Assembly: GCA_944474755.1 (NCBI GenBank)
Contig: OX104124.1
Location: forward strand, 6,164,437-6,228,436
Length of the DNA: 64,000 nucleotides
Reading direction: 5' to 3'
Source: Limnoperna fortunei
Taxonomy: Eukaryota; Mollusca; Bivalvia; Mytilida; Modiolidae
Under the pieces are notes generated by a model, which saw nothing but the letters and a program-made list of their open reading frames with translations, was not told where the DNA came from and made no database searches. The position numbers and the translations under genes were made by a program. This document shows, in pieces, positions 24,578 to 36,450 of the stretch. Each line of letters starts with the position of its first letter. The first letter of the stretch is position 1.

Positions 24578-25376
24578 ACAAACGTTTTCTTACGAAGAAA
24601 ATAAGACCTATTTATGCGTCAAATTGCTGACGTGATATATATGATGATAGATTACACCAGTTTTTATACCATTTATAATTATTACGTAAAAAAAAATTAA
24701 AAAGGTGTAACTTTAACATCTATTTAGACATATTAAGGTGTTATCTCTGAAGATTTTTTCATGAATAACAATGTCTGGAACAGTCTTTTCATTTTGTTTT
24801 TACGCGTGTGTATTCAAACAAGTTAAACAAAGCGAAATTCTTTACATTACTTCTAACTTTCTCTGATGTTTGTCAGTCCGGTGATTCCGCGCATATTATA
24901 CGTATCTACCACATTCGCTCAATATTATTGTGGTAATTTTATTTATTTCAATCTGTGAACTAATTGCGTTCTTTAAATATTCCATTTCCGGACGATTAAG
25001 TCTGCAACTTAATTTTTTCACAGCTTTGCCTCTTTAAATATGATTAAAAAAAGACACGATCTTGCAAGACTTAAATAATCAATCTGGAATAGAAATTATA
25101 TCAATGCCTGATAAATGTATTTTGTTATCAAAATTTAGCTGTTTCATAACTGATAAACGTTTAAATTGTTACATATTAAAATATTTACTTAATTTATCCC
25201 TATATTGATTTTTTTACACATTTCTATCTAAGTTTGTCAACAATGTTTAACAATTACCAGCATAAATGGAGGTATATGCAGATTCGGAAATGCAAGTCCG
25301 GTCCGGTTGTAGGCTTACATACTATGCTGAACAATACAAAAATCACGCGAGTTTGGGGACAAAATATTAATTTTTT

Positions 25377-25483
25377 AATATGAGCGGACGCGTGTACCAC
25401 AAATATATTTTAAATATTAAACACTGTTTTTGCAACAAATAATACAGTCAAATATCTTCGTGGTACACGCGTCCGCTCATATT
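25377..25483. repeat. Inverted repeat with 24-bp perfect arms
   Basis: The arms 25377-25400 and 25460-25483 (core GAGCGGACGCGTGTACCAC) are perfect reverse complements. Pairing continues inward about 10 bp with mismatches. The loop is AT-rich. Confidence 0.75.
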
Positions 25484-25742
25484 TAAAATGGTGTTCGAAA
25501 TCACGAAAACGTACCGATTTTCACAGGCCACTACAATTGGCCTATTTTAGTAAGGTGCATATAATAATTTTACATGATAAGAAAAGAAAGTTATATTGAT
25601 TTTCTGTAAGAAGGGATAATGTACCTTTGAAAAAACATTATGATCTACAGATTGTAGTCATTTCATTTTTAGCGAAAATAGGGGGCCAGTGACAGTAGGT
25701 TATCCTACCTTGTCCTTTACTACTTCTTTAAATTAGAGAAAC

Positions 25743-25894
25743 AAAATCTTACATTAGTACTCTTGGATTATTGGATTTCTCCAATCTCGATAGTTAAATT
25801 ATGGAAATTAAATTCCTCGTCTAGGCTTAATTCATTAATTTAAATATCTCGATTGGAGAAATTTGATAATCCACTCGTACCAATGTAAGATCCT
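25743..25894. mobile_element. MITE-like element with long imperfect inverted repeats
   Basis: Arms of ~58 bp (25743-25801 and 25836-25894) share atcttacatt-gtac, ggatta and tttctccaatc-cgat in inverted order, with a ~35-bp spacer. No coding capacity and no clear target-site duplication. Confidence 0.55.
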
Positions 25895-26200
25895 ATATTT
25901 ATTATGATAGGCCATTTTATTGTATTCCCAAACAATTATGTATGTTGCACTATTGTACCCTGTACGATGTGATATGAAAAAGTGATATAAAAAATCAACT
26001 AGTCTGATTGGATGATCGTCCATATTATTTATAAGTTTTAATGAATTCTGATTAGTTGTGTTCAGGTTACTGTGACGTTGCAAAGTTTTTCACCCTTGAT
26101 GACTGTTATTGTCTTAAAAGAATGCAAGGAAAATCTCCGTGCACTAATGGTTGCTGTTGCTATGCTTGAGAAATAGTTTTGTACAGAATCATAAGAAAAT

Positions 26201-26359
26201 GGTTTCATAATTCGTGAGAGTTGAAAACCACTCCATATCAACTCTCTTAATGTAATTTCAATCTAATAATAAAGCAGCTAGATCCTAGCTAGTTATAACA
26301 TTGAAATTACTTAATTGTAGTTGATATTGCGATTTTCAACTCTCACTCATTTTGAAACC
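26201..26359. mobile_element. MITE-like element with ~62-bp inverted arms
   Basis: Left arm ggtttca-gtgagagttgaaaa and right arm ttttcaactctcac-tgaaacc are inverted copies. Pairing continues through atatcaact and taatttcaat to a ~35-bp centre. The outer ends are GGTTTCA/TGAAACC-like. Confidence 0.55.
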
Positions 26360-26579
26360 TATAAATATTATGGTATGGTAAGTGAAGATAATGTGATCAT
26401 GGCTTTCTTTTAAGTTGTATGAAAAACCACAGAAAAAGTAATCAGTGAAATTCTGATCATTTTCAGCAGGTCACTTCAAATATGAAAAACCCAAAATACC
26501 ATCAGTGTGTAATTGCTATAAATTTGAACAGGACACACCTATATTTACAAATACGGAAAATCATGGGGAAAAGTTATAA

Positions 26580-29290
26580 AGAACTGGGTGAATCCACAAA
26601 ACTATTATCTGATTAAATCTACAGAACTATTACCTGATTAAAACCACAGAACTATTAACCTTGGTAAATCCACAGAACTATTACCTAATTAAATCCACAG
26701 AACTATAACCTGATTAAATCCACAGAACTATTAATCTTGGTATATCAACAGAATTATTACCTGATTATATCCACAGAACTAATAACCTGGGTAAATTCAC
26801 AGAACTATTACCTGGGTAAATCCACAGAACTATTACCTGGGTAAATCCACAGAACTATTACATTGGTAAATCCACAGAACTAATAACCTGGGTAAATCCA
26901 CAGAACTATTAATCTTGGTAAATCCACAGAACTATTACCTGATTATATCCACAGAACTAATAACCTGGGTAAATTCACAGAACTATTAACTGGGTAAATC
27001 CACAGAACTATTACCTGGGTAAATCCACAGAACTATTACCTGGGTAAATCCACAGAACTATTACATTGGTAAATCCACAGAACTATTAATCTTGGTAAAT
27101 CCACAGAACTATTACCTGATTATATCCACATTACTAATAACCTGGGTAAATCAACAGAACTATTACATTGGTAAATCCACAGAACTAATAACCTGGGTAA
27201 ATCCACAACTATTATTCTTGGTAAATCCACAGAACTATTACCTGATTATATCCACAGAACTAATAACCTGGGTAAATTCACAGAACTATTACCTGGGTAA
27301 ATCTACAGCTATTACATGATTTAATCCACAGAACTAATAACTTGGGTAAATCCACAGAACTATTACCTGAGTAAAACCACAGAACTAATAACCTGGGTAA
27401 ATCCACAGAACTAATAACCTTAGTAAATCCACAGAACTATTACCTGATAAAATCCACAGAACTAATAACCTGGGTAAATCCACAGAACTATTACCTGGGT
27501 AAATCCACAGAACTATTACCTGGGTAAATTCACAGAATTATTACCTGATTAAATCCACAGAACTAATAACCTGCGTAAATCCACAGAACTATTATCTGAT
27601 TAAATCTTCAGAACTAATAACCTGGGTAAATCCACAGAACTATTACCTGATTAAATCCACAGAACTAATAACCTGGATAAATCCACAGAACGATTATCTG
27701 ATTAAATCCACAGAACTAATAACCTGGGTAAATCCACAGAACTATTACCTGATTAAATCCACAGAGCTATTACCTGATTATATCCACATAACTAATAACC
27801 GGATTAAATCCACAGAACTATTACCTGATTAAATCAACAGAACTAATAACCTGGGTAAATCCACAGAGCTATTACCTGATTAAATCTACAGAACGAATAA
27901 CCTGGGTAAATCCACAGAGCTATTACCTACTAAATCCACAGAATGTATAACCTGGGTAAATCCACAGAGCAATCACCTGATTAAATCCCACAGAACTATT
28001 ACCTGATTTAATCCACAGAACTAATAACCTGGTTAAATCCACAGAACTATTTGCTGATTAAATCCACAGAACTATTACCTGGGTAAATCCACAACTATTA
28101 CCTGGGTAAATCCACAGAGCTATTACCTGATTAAATCCACAGAACTATTGCCTGGGTAAATCCACAGAGCTATTACCGGATTAAATCCACAGAACTAATA
28201 ACCAGGGTAAATCCACAGAACTATTACCTGATTAAATCCACAGAACTAATAACCTTATTAAATCCACAGAAATAATAACTTGGGTAAATCCACAGAACTT
28301 TTCCCTGATTAAATCCACATAACTATTACCTGATTAAATCCACAGAACTATTACCTGGGTAAATCCACAGAGCTATTACCTGATTAAATCCACAGAACTA
28401 ATAACCTGATTTAATCCACAGAATTATTACCTGATAAAATCCACAGAACTATTACCTGATTAAATCCACAGAACATATAACCTGGGTAAATCCACAGAGC
28501 TATTACATGGTTAAATCCACAGAACTAATAACCTGGGTAAATCCACAGAGCTATTACCTGATTAAATCCACAGAACTAATAACCTGGGTATATCCACAGA
28601 GCTATTACCTGATTAAATCCACAGAACTAATAACCTGGGTAAATCCACAGAGCTATTACCTGATTAAATCCACAGAACTAATAATCAGGGTAAATCCGCA
28701 GAGCTATTACCTGATTAAATCCACAGAACTAATAACCTGGGTAAATCCACAGAACTATTGCTTGGGTAAATCCACAGAACTATTACCTGGGTAAATTCAC
28801 AGAATTAATAACCTGGGTAAATCCTCAGAATTGTTACCTGGGTAAATCCACAGAACTATTACCTGATTAATCCACAGAACTATTGACCTGGATAAATCTA
28901 CAGAACTATTACCTTTGTAAATCCACAGAACTATTACCTTTGTAAATCCACAGAACTATTACATTGGTAAATCAACAGAATTATTATATTGGTAAATCCA
29001 CAGAACTGTTACCTGGGTAAATCCACAGAACTATTTACCTTGGTAATTCCACACAACTATAACCTGTGTAAATCCCCAGAACTATTACCTTGGTAAATTC
29101 AAAGAACTTTTACCTTGGTAAATCCATAGAACTATGAATCTAGGTAAATCCACAGAACTATTACCTGAGTAAATCCACAGAACTATTGCCTGGGTAAATC
29201 CACTACACTTTTACCTGGGTAAATCCACAGAACTATTACCTGGGTAAATCCACAGAACTATTAACCCTGGTAAATCCATAGAATCACCCA
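26580..29290 (+). repeat. 25-bp minisatellite (~107 units)
   Basis: The unit is about GGGTAAATCCACAGAACTATTACCT, with alternating variants (GATTAAAT, TTGGTAAAT, AACTAATAACC). Degeneracy is higher than in the other arrays, so it is older. Each GGGTAAAT variant resembles a plus-strand splice donor. Open frames of 75 and 95 codons inside are artefacts of a near-multiple of three. Confidence 0.9.
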
Positions 29291-29584
29291 ATGAAACTTT
29301 ACTACATGATTGATATAGCTAAATAATTTCTTTAAAACCTGATTCAAACAAAACAATCAAGGAAACATTACTTTTATTGGTGATAATGTTATCTAGTTTA
29401 TCTGTAACATCAATTCAAGTTCTCTGCTCTTTCTCTTCCTTGCAGTACAAAATGTGTTTGCATAATATTGCACTAAATTGCAGGTAGAATGCTGAACTCC
29501 TATTACAAAGCCCTTTAGGGTGATAAAGAAGTCAGGCAGTGGTACTAGGTTGGCAATGAAAATACCATGTGACGGTCAATAATT

Positions 29585-29810
29585 ATACCCCCCTCAAACT
29601 TGTTTGGGGGGATATATAGGAATCACCCTGTCTGTCTGTCTGTCTGTCCACATCCCTTGTAAGCGCAACTTCTCCTAAACCGCTTAATGAAATTTAATGA
29701 AACTTAGCATAAAGGAGGTACATTATATGTAGATGTGCATGAAGGATTTTTATTGACCTCAGATATCATTAAGGGGAGATAATTGGACTTGAAAGCGAAG
29801 CGGGGGGTAT
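29585..29810. mobile_element. Short element with ATACCCCCC inverted ends
   Basis: It begins ATACCCCCC and ends GGGGGGTAT. The inside holds a (TCTG)n tract, ccacatcccttgtaagcgca and aaggggagataattgg, text familiar from a common bivalve short repeat. It is non-coding and lies just upstream of the first exon of the unrecognised gene. Confidence 0.55.
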
Positions 29811-29899
29811 CCCTTTCTGAGCATGCTCACAGTCCACACTTGTTGTTATAGTTATCATTACAGTTATACAAAAATATTTATATTTATTTATCTCTGTAG

Positions 29900-30005
29900 G
29901 TTTGCTGTATGGAACTGGGTTATCTGGAAATGTTATCAAACCATGTTATCCGTCAGAAGAAATATTTATTAACGAGCTGATGAATGGCCGTCTGAAGTAT
30001 ATCAG
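29900..30005 (+). CDS. Unrecognised gene, exon A (internal)
   Basis: A plus-strand exon bounded by acceptor ctctgtag and donor gtattg. It is 106 nt, with two bases completing a split codon, 34 full codons and two bases passed on. The peptide begins LLYGTGLSGN and ends NGRLKYI. It is open in only this frame with usable splice sites. The phase fits exon B exactly. I do not recognise the family; function is unassigned. The upstream coding part lies outside the window or was not detected. Confidence 0.6.
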
Positions 30006-30144
30006 GTATTGTATAATTATTTACTAGTATTTTAGAATATATTTACCTTTTCATTTAATATTTTATATATTTTCTAAAAAAAAACGAAATTAGTGGCCAT
30101 AAGCACGTTACTAGTGGTGTCAGTTCAGGCAAGGTGTGGTGTGA

Positions 30145-33100
30145 CAAGATTGACACAAGGCAACCATTATATGCACAGTCATACATTGACATAAGGGTAC
30201 CATAATATATAGTCATATATTGACACAAGAGAACCATGATATACACAGTCACATATTGACATAAGGGAACCAGATTATATACAGTCACACATTGACATAA
30301 GGGTACCAGATTATATACAGTCCATATATTGACACAATGGAACCATTATATACAGTCACACATTGACATAAGGGTACCAGATTATATACAGTCCATATAT
30401 TGACACAAGGCAACCATTATATACAGTCACACATTGACATAAGGGTACCAGATTATATACAGTCCATATATTGACACAAGGGAACCATTATATACACAGT
30501 CACACATTGACATAAGGGTACCAGATTATAAACAGTCCATATATTGACACAAGGGAACCATTATATACAGTCACACATTGACATAAGGGTACCAGATTAT
30601 ATACAGTCCATATATTGACACAAGGGAACCATTATATACAGTCACACATTGACATAAGGGTACCAGATTATATACAGTCCATATATTGACACAAGGCAAC
30701 CATTATATACAGTCACACATTGACATAAGGGTACCAGATTATATACAGTCCATATATTGACACAAGGGAACCATTATATACAGTCACACATTGACATAAG
30801 GGTACCAGATTATATACAGTCCATATATTGACACAAGGGAACCATTATATACAGTCACACATTGACATAAGGGTACCAGATTATATACAGTCCATATATT
30901 GACACAAGGGAACCATTATATACACAGTCACACATTGACATTAGGGTACCAGATTATATACAGTCCATATATTGACACAAGGGAACCATTATATACACAG
31001 TCACACATTGACATAAGGGTACCAGATTATATAGTCCATATATTGACACAAGGGAACCAGATTATATACAGTCACACATTGACATAAGGGTACCAGATTA
31101 TATAATCATATATTGACACAATGGAACCATTATGTACAAAGTCACTTATAGACATAAGGGTAACAGATTATATACAGTCCATATATTGACACAAGGGAAC
31201 CATTATATACACAGTCACACATTGACATTAGGGTACCAGATTATATACAGTCCATATATTGACACAAGGGAACCATTATATACACAGTCACACATTGACA
31301 TAAGGGTACCAGATTATATAGTCCATATATTGACACAAGGGAACCAGATTATATACAGTCACACATTGACATTAGGGTACCAGATTATATAGTCCATATA
31401 TTGACACAAGGGAAGCATTATATACACAGTCACACATTGACATAAGGGTACCAGATTATATACAGTCCATATATTGACACAAGGGAACCATTATATACAC
31501 AGTCACACATTGACATAAGGGTACCAGATTATATACAGTCCATATATTGACACAAGGGAACCATTATATACAGTCACACATTGACATAAGGGTACCAGAT
31601 TATATACAGTCCATATATTGACACAAGGGAACCATTATATACACAGTCACACATTGACATAAGGGTACCAGATTATATACAGTCCATATATTGACACAAG
31701 GCAACCATTATATACAGTCACACATTGACATAAGGGTACCAGATTATATACAGTCCATATATTGACACAATGGAACCATTATATACAGTCACACATTGAC
31801 ATAAGGGTACCAGATTATATAATCATATATTGACACAATGGAACCATTATGTACAAAGTCACTCATAGACATAAGGGTAACAGATTATATACAGTCCATA
31901 TATTGACACAAGGGAACCATTATATACACAGTCACACATTGACATTAGGGTACCAGATTATATACAGTCCATATATTGACACAAGGGAACCATTATATAC
32001 ACAGTCACACATTGACATAAGGGTACCAGATTATATAGTCCATATATTGACACAAGGGAACCAGATTATATACAGTCACACATTGACATTAGGGTACCAG
32101 ATTATATAGTCCATATATTGACACAAGGGAAGCATTATATACACAGTCACACATTGACATAAGGGTACCAGATTATATACAGTCCATATATTGACACAAG
32201 GGAACCATTATATACACAGTCACACATTGACATAAGGGTACCAGATTATATACAGTCCATATATTGACACAAGGGAACCATTATATACAGTCACACATTG
32301 ACATAAGGGTACCAGATTATATACAGTCCATATATTGACACAAGGGAACCATTATATACACAGTCACACATTGACATAAGGGTACCAGATTATATACAGT
32401 CCATATATTGACACAAGGGAACCATTATATACACAGTCACACATTGACATAAGGGTACCAGATTATATAAAGTTCATATATTGACACAAGGGAACCATTA
32501 TATACAAAGTCACACATTGACATAAGGGTACCAGATTATATACAGTCCATATATTGACACAAGGGAACCATTATATACAGTCACACATTGACATAAGGGT
32601 ACCAGATTATATACAGTCCATATATTGACACAAGGGAACCATTATATACACAGTCACACATTGACATAAGGGTACCAGATTATATACAGTCCATATATTG
32701 ACACAAGGGAACCATTATATACAGTCACACATTGACATAAGGGTACCAGATTATATACAGTCCATATATTGACACAATGGAACCATTATATACAGTCACA
32801 CATTGACATAAGGGTACCAGATTATATAATCAAATATTGACACAAGGGAACCATTATATACACAGTCACACATTGACATAAGGGTACCAGATTATATACA
32901 GTCCATATATTGACACAAGGGAACCATTATATACAGTCACACATTGACATAAGGGTACCAGATTATATACAGTCCATATATTGACACAATGGAACCATTA
33001 TATACAGTCACACATTGACATAAGGGTACCAGATTATATAATCATATATTGACACAAGGGAACCATTATATACAGTCACACATTGACATAAGGGTACCAG

Positions 33101-33545
33101 ATTATATACAGTCCATATATTGACACAAGGGAACCATTATATACAAAGTCACACATTGACATAAGGGTACCAGATTATATACAGTCCATATATTGACACA
33201 AGGGAACCATTATATACAGTCACACATTGACATAAGGGTACCAGATTATATACAGTCCATATATTGACACAAGGGAACCATTATATACAGTCACACATTG
33301 ACATAAGGGTACCAGATTATATACAGTCCATATATTGATACAATGGAACCATTATATACAGTCACACATTGACATAAGGGTACCAGATTATATACAGTCC
33401 ATATATTGACACAAGGGAACCATTATATACACAGTCACACATTGACATAAGGGTACCAGATTATATACAGTCCATATATTGACACAAGGGAACCATTATA
33501 TACAGTCACACATTGACATAAGGGTACCAGATTATATAGTCATAC
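30145..33545 (+). repeat. ~71-bp dimeric minisatellite filling the A-B intron
   Basis: The unit is a dimer of two ~35-bp halves: ttgacacaagggaaccatta followed by tatacagtcacac, then ttgacataagggtaccagat followed by tatacagtccata. A CA dinucleotide is gained or lost between units (71 or 73 bp). A larger 717-bp duplication is visible: gtacaaagtcact-atagacataagggtaac at about 31,134 and 31,851, with matching flanks. It occupies nearly the whole 3.6-kb intron. Confidence 0.9.
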
Positions 33546-33638
33546 CTTCTCATGAGACTTGACATACAAATTGACATACTACTGGACAAAAAGCAATATG
33601 CATTAAATAGTAATTTTTCTTGTCATTGTTACTTACAG

Positions 33639-33888
33639 GAAAGTATTGATTGGTCTTCCAAACTGTGATCTTCAGTCTTCATTGATAGCTAATTATCTAG
33701 ATGTTATGAACACTGAGGTCAAAGTTGAACTTTTATTAACCAATGATCTTATGATAATGATAAGTTTGGATGACGACAGTCAGCAACAAGCATTTTCATT
33801 GGTTGAGCTGGAGGGTAAATTGGATCCTGATAATCCACAGTTATTAACCTTTGTATGGAGGGATTCATTCCATAAGGACATTCCTCAG
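33639..33888 (+). CDS. Unrecognised gene, exon B
   Basis: A 250-nt exon after acceptor ttacttacag and before donor gtttgtat. One base completes an Arg codon with exon A, then 83 codons follow with no remainder. The peptide starts KVLIGLPNCDLQSS and ends DSFHKDIPQ, with an acidic patch DDD around residue 44. It looks like a folded alternation of hydrophobic strands with no transmembrane segment. No motif lets me name it. Confidence 0.7.
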
Positions 33889-34012
33889 GTTTGTATTGTT
33901 ATATGGATTGAATTATTGCTATATTTTATATTGAACAATGAGCTCACTTGGACAAATATGAGCATTTATTTTATTTTAAACTTTATTACAAAAATAAATA
34001 TATATAGATAGA

Positions 34013-34153
34013 CTTTCCAATACTGACAAGGATTGACAGTTTTCCTGCTGAAGGTTGGGCTTTCAGCAGATACTCTGGCTTCCTTACACAAATAAACACT
34101 AGACTTCATGATATAGCTGAAAATCGCTGAAAGTGGCATTAAAACAAACAAAC
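34013..34153 (+). mobile_element. 5'-truncated tRNA-SINE copy
   Basis: Contains the SINE middle and 3' domain: gacaaggattg-cagttttcc, tactctggcttcctt, aataaacactagacttcatg, gatatagctgaaa, gctgaaagtggcattaaa, and a short AAAC tail. The tRNA-like head is missing. Confidence 0.65.
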
Positions 34154-34154
34154 T

Positions 34155-34677
34155 CATGAACTGGTATCAGTACCTAACTTTGGATTTGACCATAGATCAG
34201 ATGTATGTGTAAAGTGATGAATATTGTGAACTGGTACCCATACTTAATTTTCTATTTGACCATAGATCAGATGTATCTGTAAGTGATAAATATTGTGAAC
34301 TGGTACCCATACCAAATTTTCTATTTGACCATAGATCAGATGTATCTGTAAGTGATGAATATTGTGAACTGGTACCCGTACCAAATTTTCTATTTGACCA
34401 TAGATCAGATGTATCTGTAAGTGATGAATATTGTGAACTGGTACCCATACCAAATTTTCTATTTGACCATAGATCAGATGTATCTGTAAGTGATGAATAT
34501 TGTGAACTGGTACCCATACCTAATTTTCTATTTGACCATAGATCAGATGTATCTGTAAGTGATGAATATTGTGAACTGGTACCCATACCTAATTTTCTAT
34601 TTGACCTTAGATCAGATGTATCTGTAAGTGATGAATATTGTGAACTGGTACCCGTACCAAATTTTCTATTTAAGAAA
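34155..34677 (+). repeat. 69-bp minisatellite, ~7 units
   Basis: The unit contains catagatcagatgtatctgt, aagtgatgaatattgtgaac and tggtacccataccaaatttt. The 69-bp length keeps a minus-strand frame open for 162 codons, but there is no supporting start context, splice site or homology. A remnant of one more unit resumes at 35,063, so the array was split by an insertion. Confidence 0.85.
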
Positions 34678-35062
34678 TAATTCATGGCTGCCCCAATTTT
34701 ATGGATTATTTAAATATGGGTAGGCATTATATTCATGAATATTTTGCCATGAGCGTTAGTTGTGGTGGGGGCGGGAAAAGTCTCGCGGTTTGCATTGAAC
34801 GTCATTGTAAACAACACAACGTAGCAAAAGTCAAGGAAGATTTGTAACATGTAAACAATAAAGGCATAGAATAGAAAATGGACTTGTTATCGTGAAAACA
34901 TGTTATCTATTGGATTTTCTTACAAAGGTACAAAATAAAATAAATTTTAAAGCAAAAACATCAACACACGGGGGTTTTTGAAATGGCTGGAACAGCCGTA
35001 TTTTGTTGAATATTTAAATAGAGGTGTGTTTACAAAGCGTTTAAAGGACATCATATTAGAAT
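34678..35062. mobile_element. ~385-bp insertion splitting the 69-bp array
   Basis: The array stops after ttttctattt and resumes with tgaccttatatcag at 35,063. The inserted DNA shows short inverted similarities near its ends (atggctg near 34,684 and cagccgtatttt near 34,994; tatttaaata at both sides) but no clear terminal repeats. Type undetermined. Confidence 0.45.
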
Positions 35063-35110
35063 TGACCTTATATCAGATGTATCTGTAAGTGATGAATATT
35101 GTGTAGCTAT

Positions 35111-35805
35111 ATTTACTTATCTACCTTTATAATGACAGGTTAACATTGCCATAAACAAGGTAGGATAATCACAGATATTGTACGTCGTCTGTAACCCACG
35201 ACTGGTTATATTACATTACTCCGTCACCAGTGGAGTCATTCATACCTGAATCATTTCATATGTACTTTGTATTGGTTGATATAACGCTGTAAGTGATATA
35301 CATAATTTAACCAATCAGAGACCTGCTTCTAGTGGCTGTGAAGCTAAATATGTCTTATGTAATCGTGTTAATATAGACATGCAGAGTTTTTACCTTGAAA
35401 AAAAAAGGCTTGGACGTCGGAAAATGACCAATCAGAAATGTTAACATAGAAAAACATAGATTTAGGTGTGAATGAACCCATTACATGATGAAGTCAGACA
35501 CATAGTGGAATCGGCCATTGGTTATGGACGATAGACAATATATTGAACTGTGGGAACTGCTTCACATAACTCTATTATTTCTAGTATTTTCTGTTTTTCA
35601 AGAGTTAGATCCCTTTGTCAAGAGTTAGATCCCTTTCACCAGTTTATTTCTTACATAATTAATTTGTTAGCAAATCTTTTCTGTGTAAAATGAAGCAAAT
35701 GCTTTAATTAAATTTTCTGCAAAATGGAGCAACTTACGAAACATAATGTAACTTAACAGCTATTAATATGCTTGTACTTTAACCAGTTGCATCTTTTACC
35801 CAACA
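35111..35805. other. Intronic AT-rich DNA
   Basis: No coding or RNA feature recognised. A short 21-bp duplication (caagagttagatccctttc) occurs near 35,600-35,638. Confidence 0.4.
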
Positions 35806-35915
35806 AAGGTCAGGGGTCACCTGGTACTCCAGCTTCTTCTCTCAATAAAAACTGGATGCCACGATAAAATTGAAAAATTGCTGAAAGTGGCATTAAACAC
35901 CATTCCAGCATACAA
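35806..35915 (+). mobile_element. SINE 3' fragment
   Basis: Carries tggtactccagcttcttctc, caataaaaactggatgccac and gctgaaagtggcattaaaca, matching the 3' half of the full SINE at 44,816. Confidence 0.65.
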
Positions 35916-36080
35916 ACAATTACATCTAAATTTATACTTGTGAAAAATTATTAATGGAATAATTAAATAACATTACTTAACAATAACAATTCCTTTTTGG
36001 ATGCTCTGAAAGGACCTTATGATAAAACTGTAAAATTATGTTTCCTTTAAACATTTGTTGACTCAAACCATGAAAATTTG

Positions 36081-36450
36081 TATCCACGAAACTTGATGAA
36101 TCCGGTACTCTGGAATATAACATCATTTTTGAGATAAAAAACTTTGAAACAATCCAATTGTTGAGCTATTGTGTTTTTATAATATTAACACAAGAGGATT
36201 TACGGAATGGAAATATATTTTTTGTACATCTCTTTCACAGAGTTTTTACCATCTTCCTCTCAACAGTTATCCACGAAACTTGATGAATCCGATACTTTAT
36301 AACATCATTTTTGAGATAATAAACTTTGAAACTATCCAATTGTCGAGGTATTGTGTTTTATAAACACAAGAGGGTTAATGGAATGGAAATATTTTTGAAA
36401 AAATAAATCTCTCTCACTGAGTTTTAACCATCTTTCTCTCATCATAGTAT
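36081..36450 (+). repeat. Direct duplication, ~187-bp period
   Basis: tatccacgaaacttgatgaa occurs at 36,081 and 36,268, followed in both by aacatcatttttgagata, actttgaaac, ccaattgt and cacaagagg. Two diverged copies lie in the B-C intron. Confidence 0.7.

Larger units (their letters stand above)
21140..25718. mobile_element. Possible 4.6-kb element with degenerate terminal inverted repeats
   Basis: The left end reads aaaggacaaggtagg-gtaa, then a ggccccct block and a run of A (21140-21190). The right end (25660-25718), read in reverse complement, has aaaggacaaggtagg-ataa followed by the same ggccccct and A-rich blocks. The inside holds older tandem repeats, two tRNA-like modules and two palindromes, but no transposase. 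I see no target-site duplication. It could instead be two ends of one short repeat family lying in opposite orientation. Confidence 0.35.

Noticed and set aside
29446..29483. 38-nt candidate exon between cttccttgcag and gtagaat
   Set aside because: In the frame required by exon A it contains a TAA stop.
34197..34685. 162-aa minus-strand open frame of 23-residue repeats
   Set aside because: Produced by the 69-bp array length; it is antisense within an intron with no other support.
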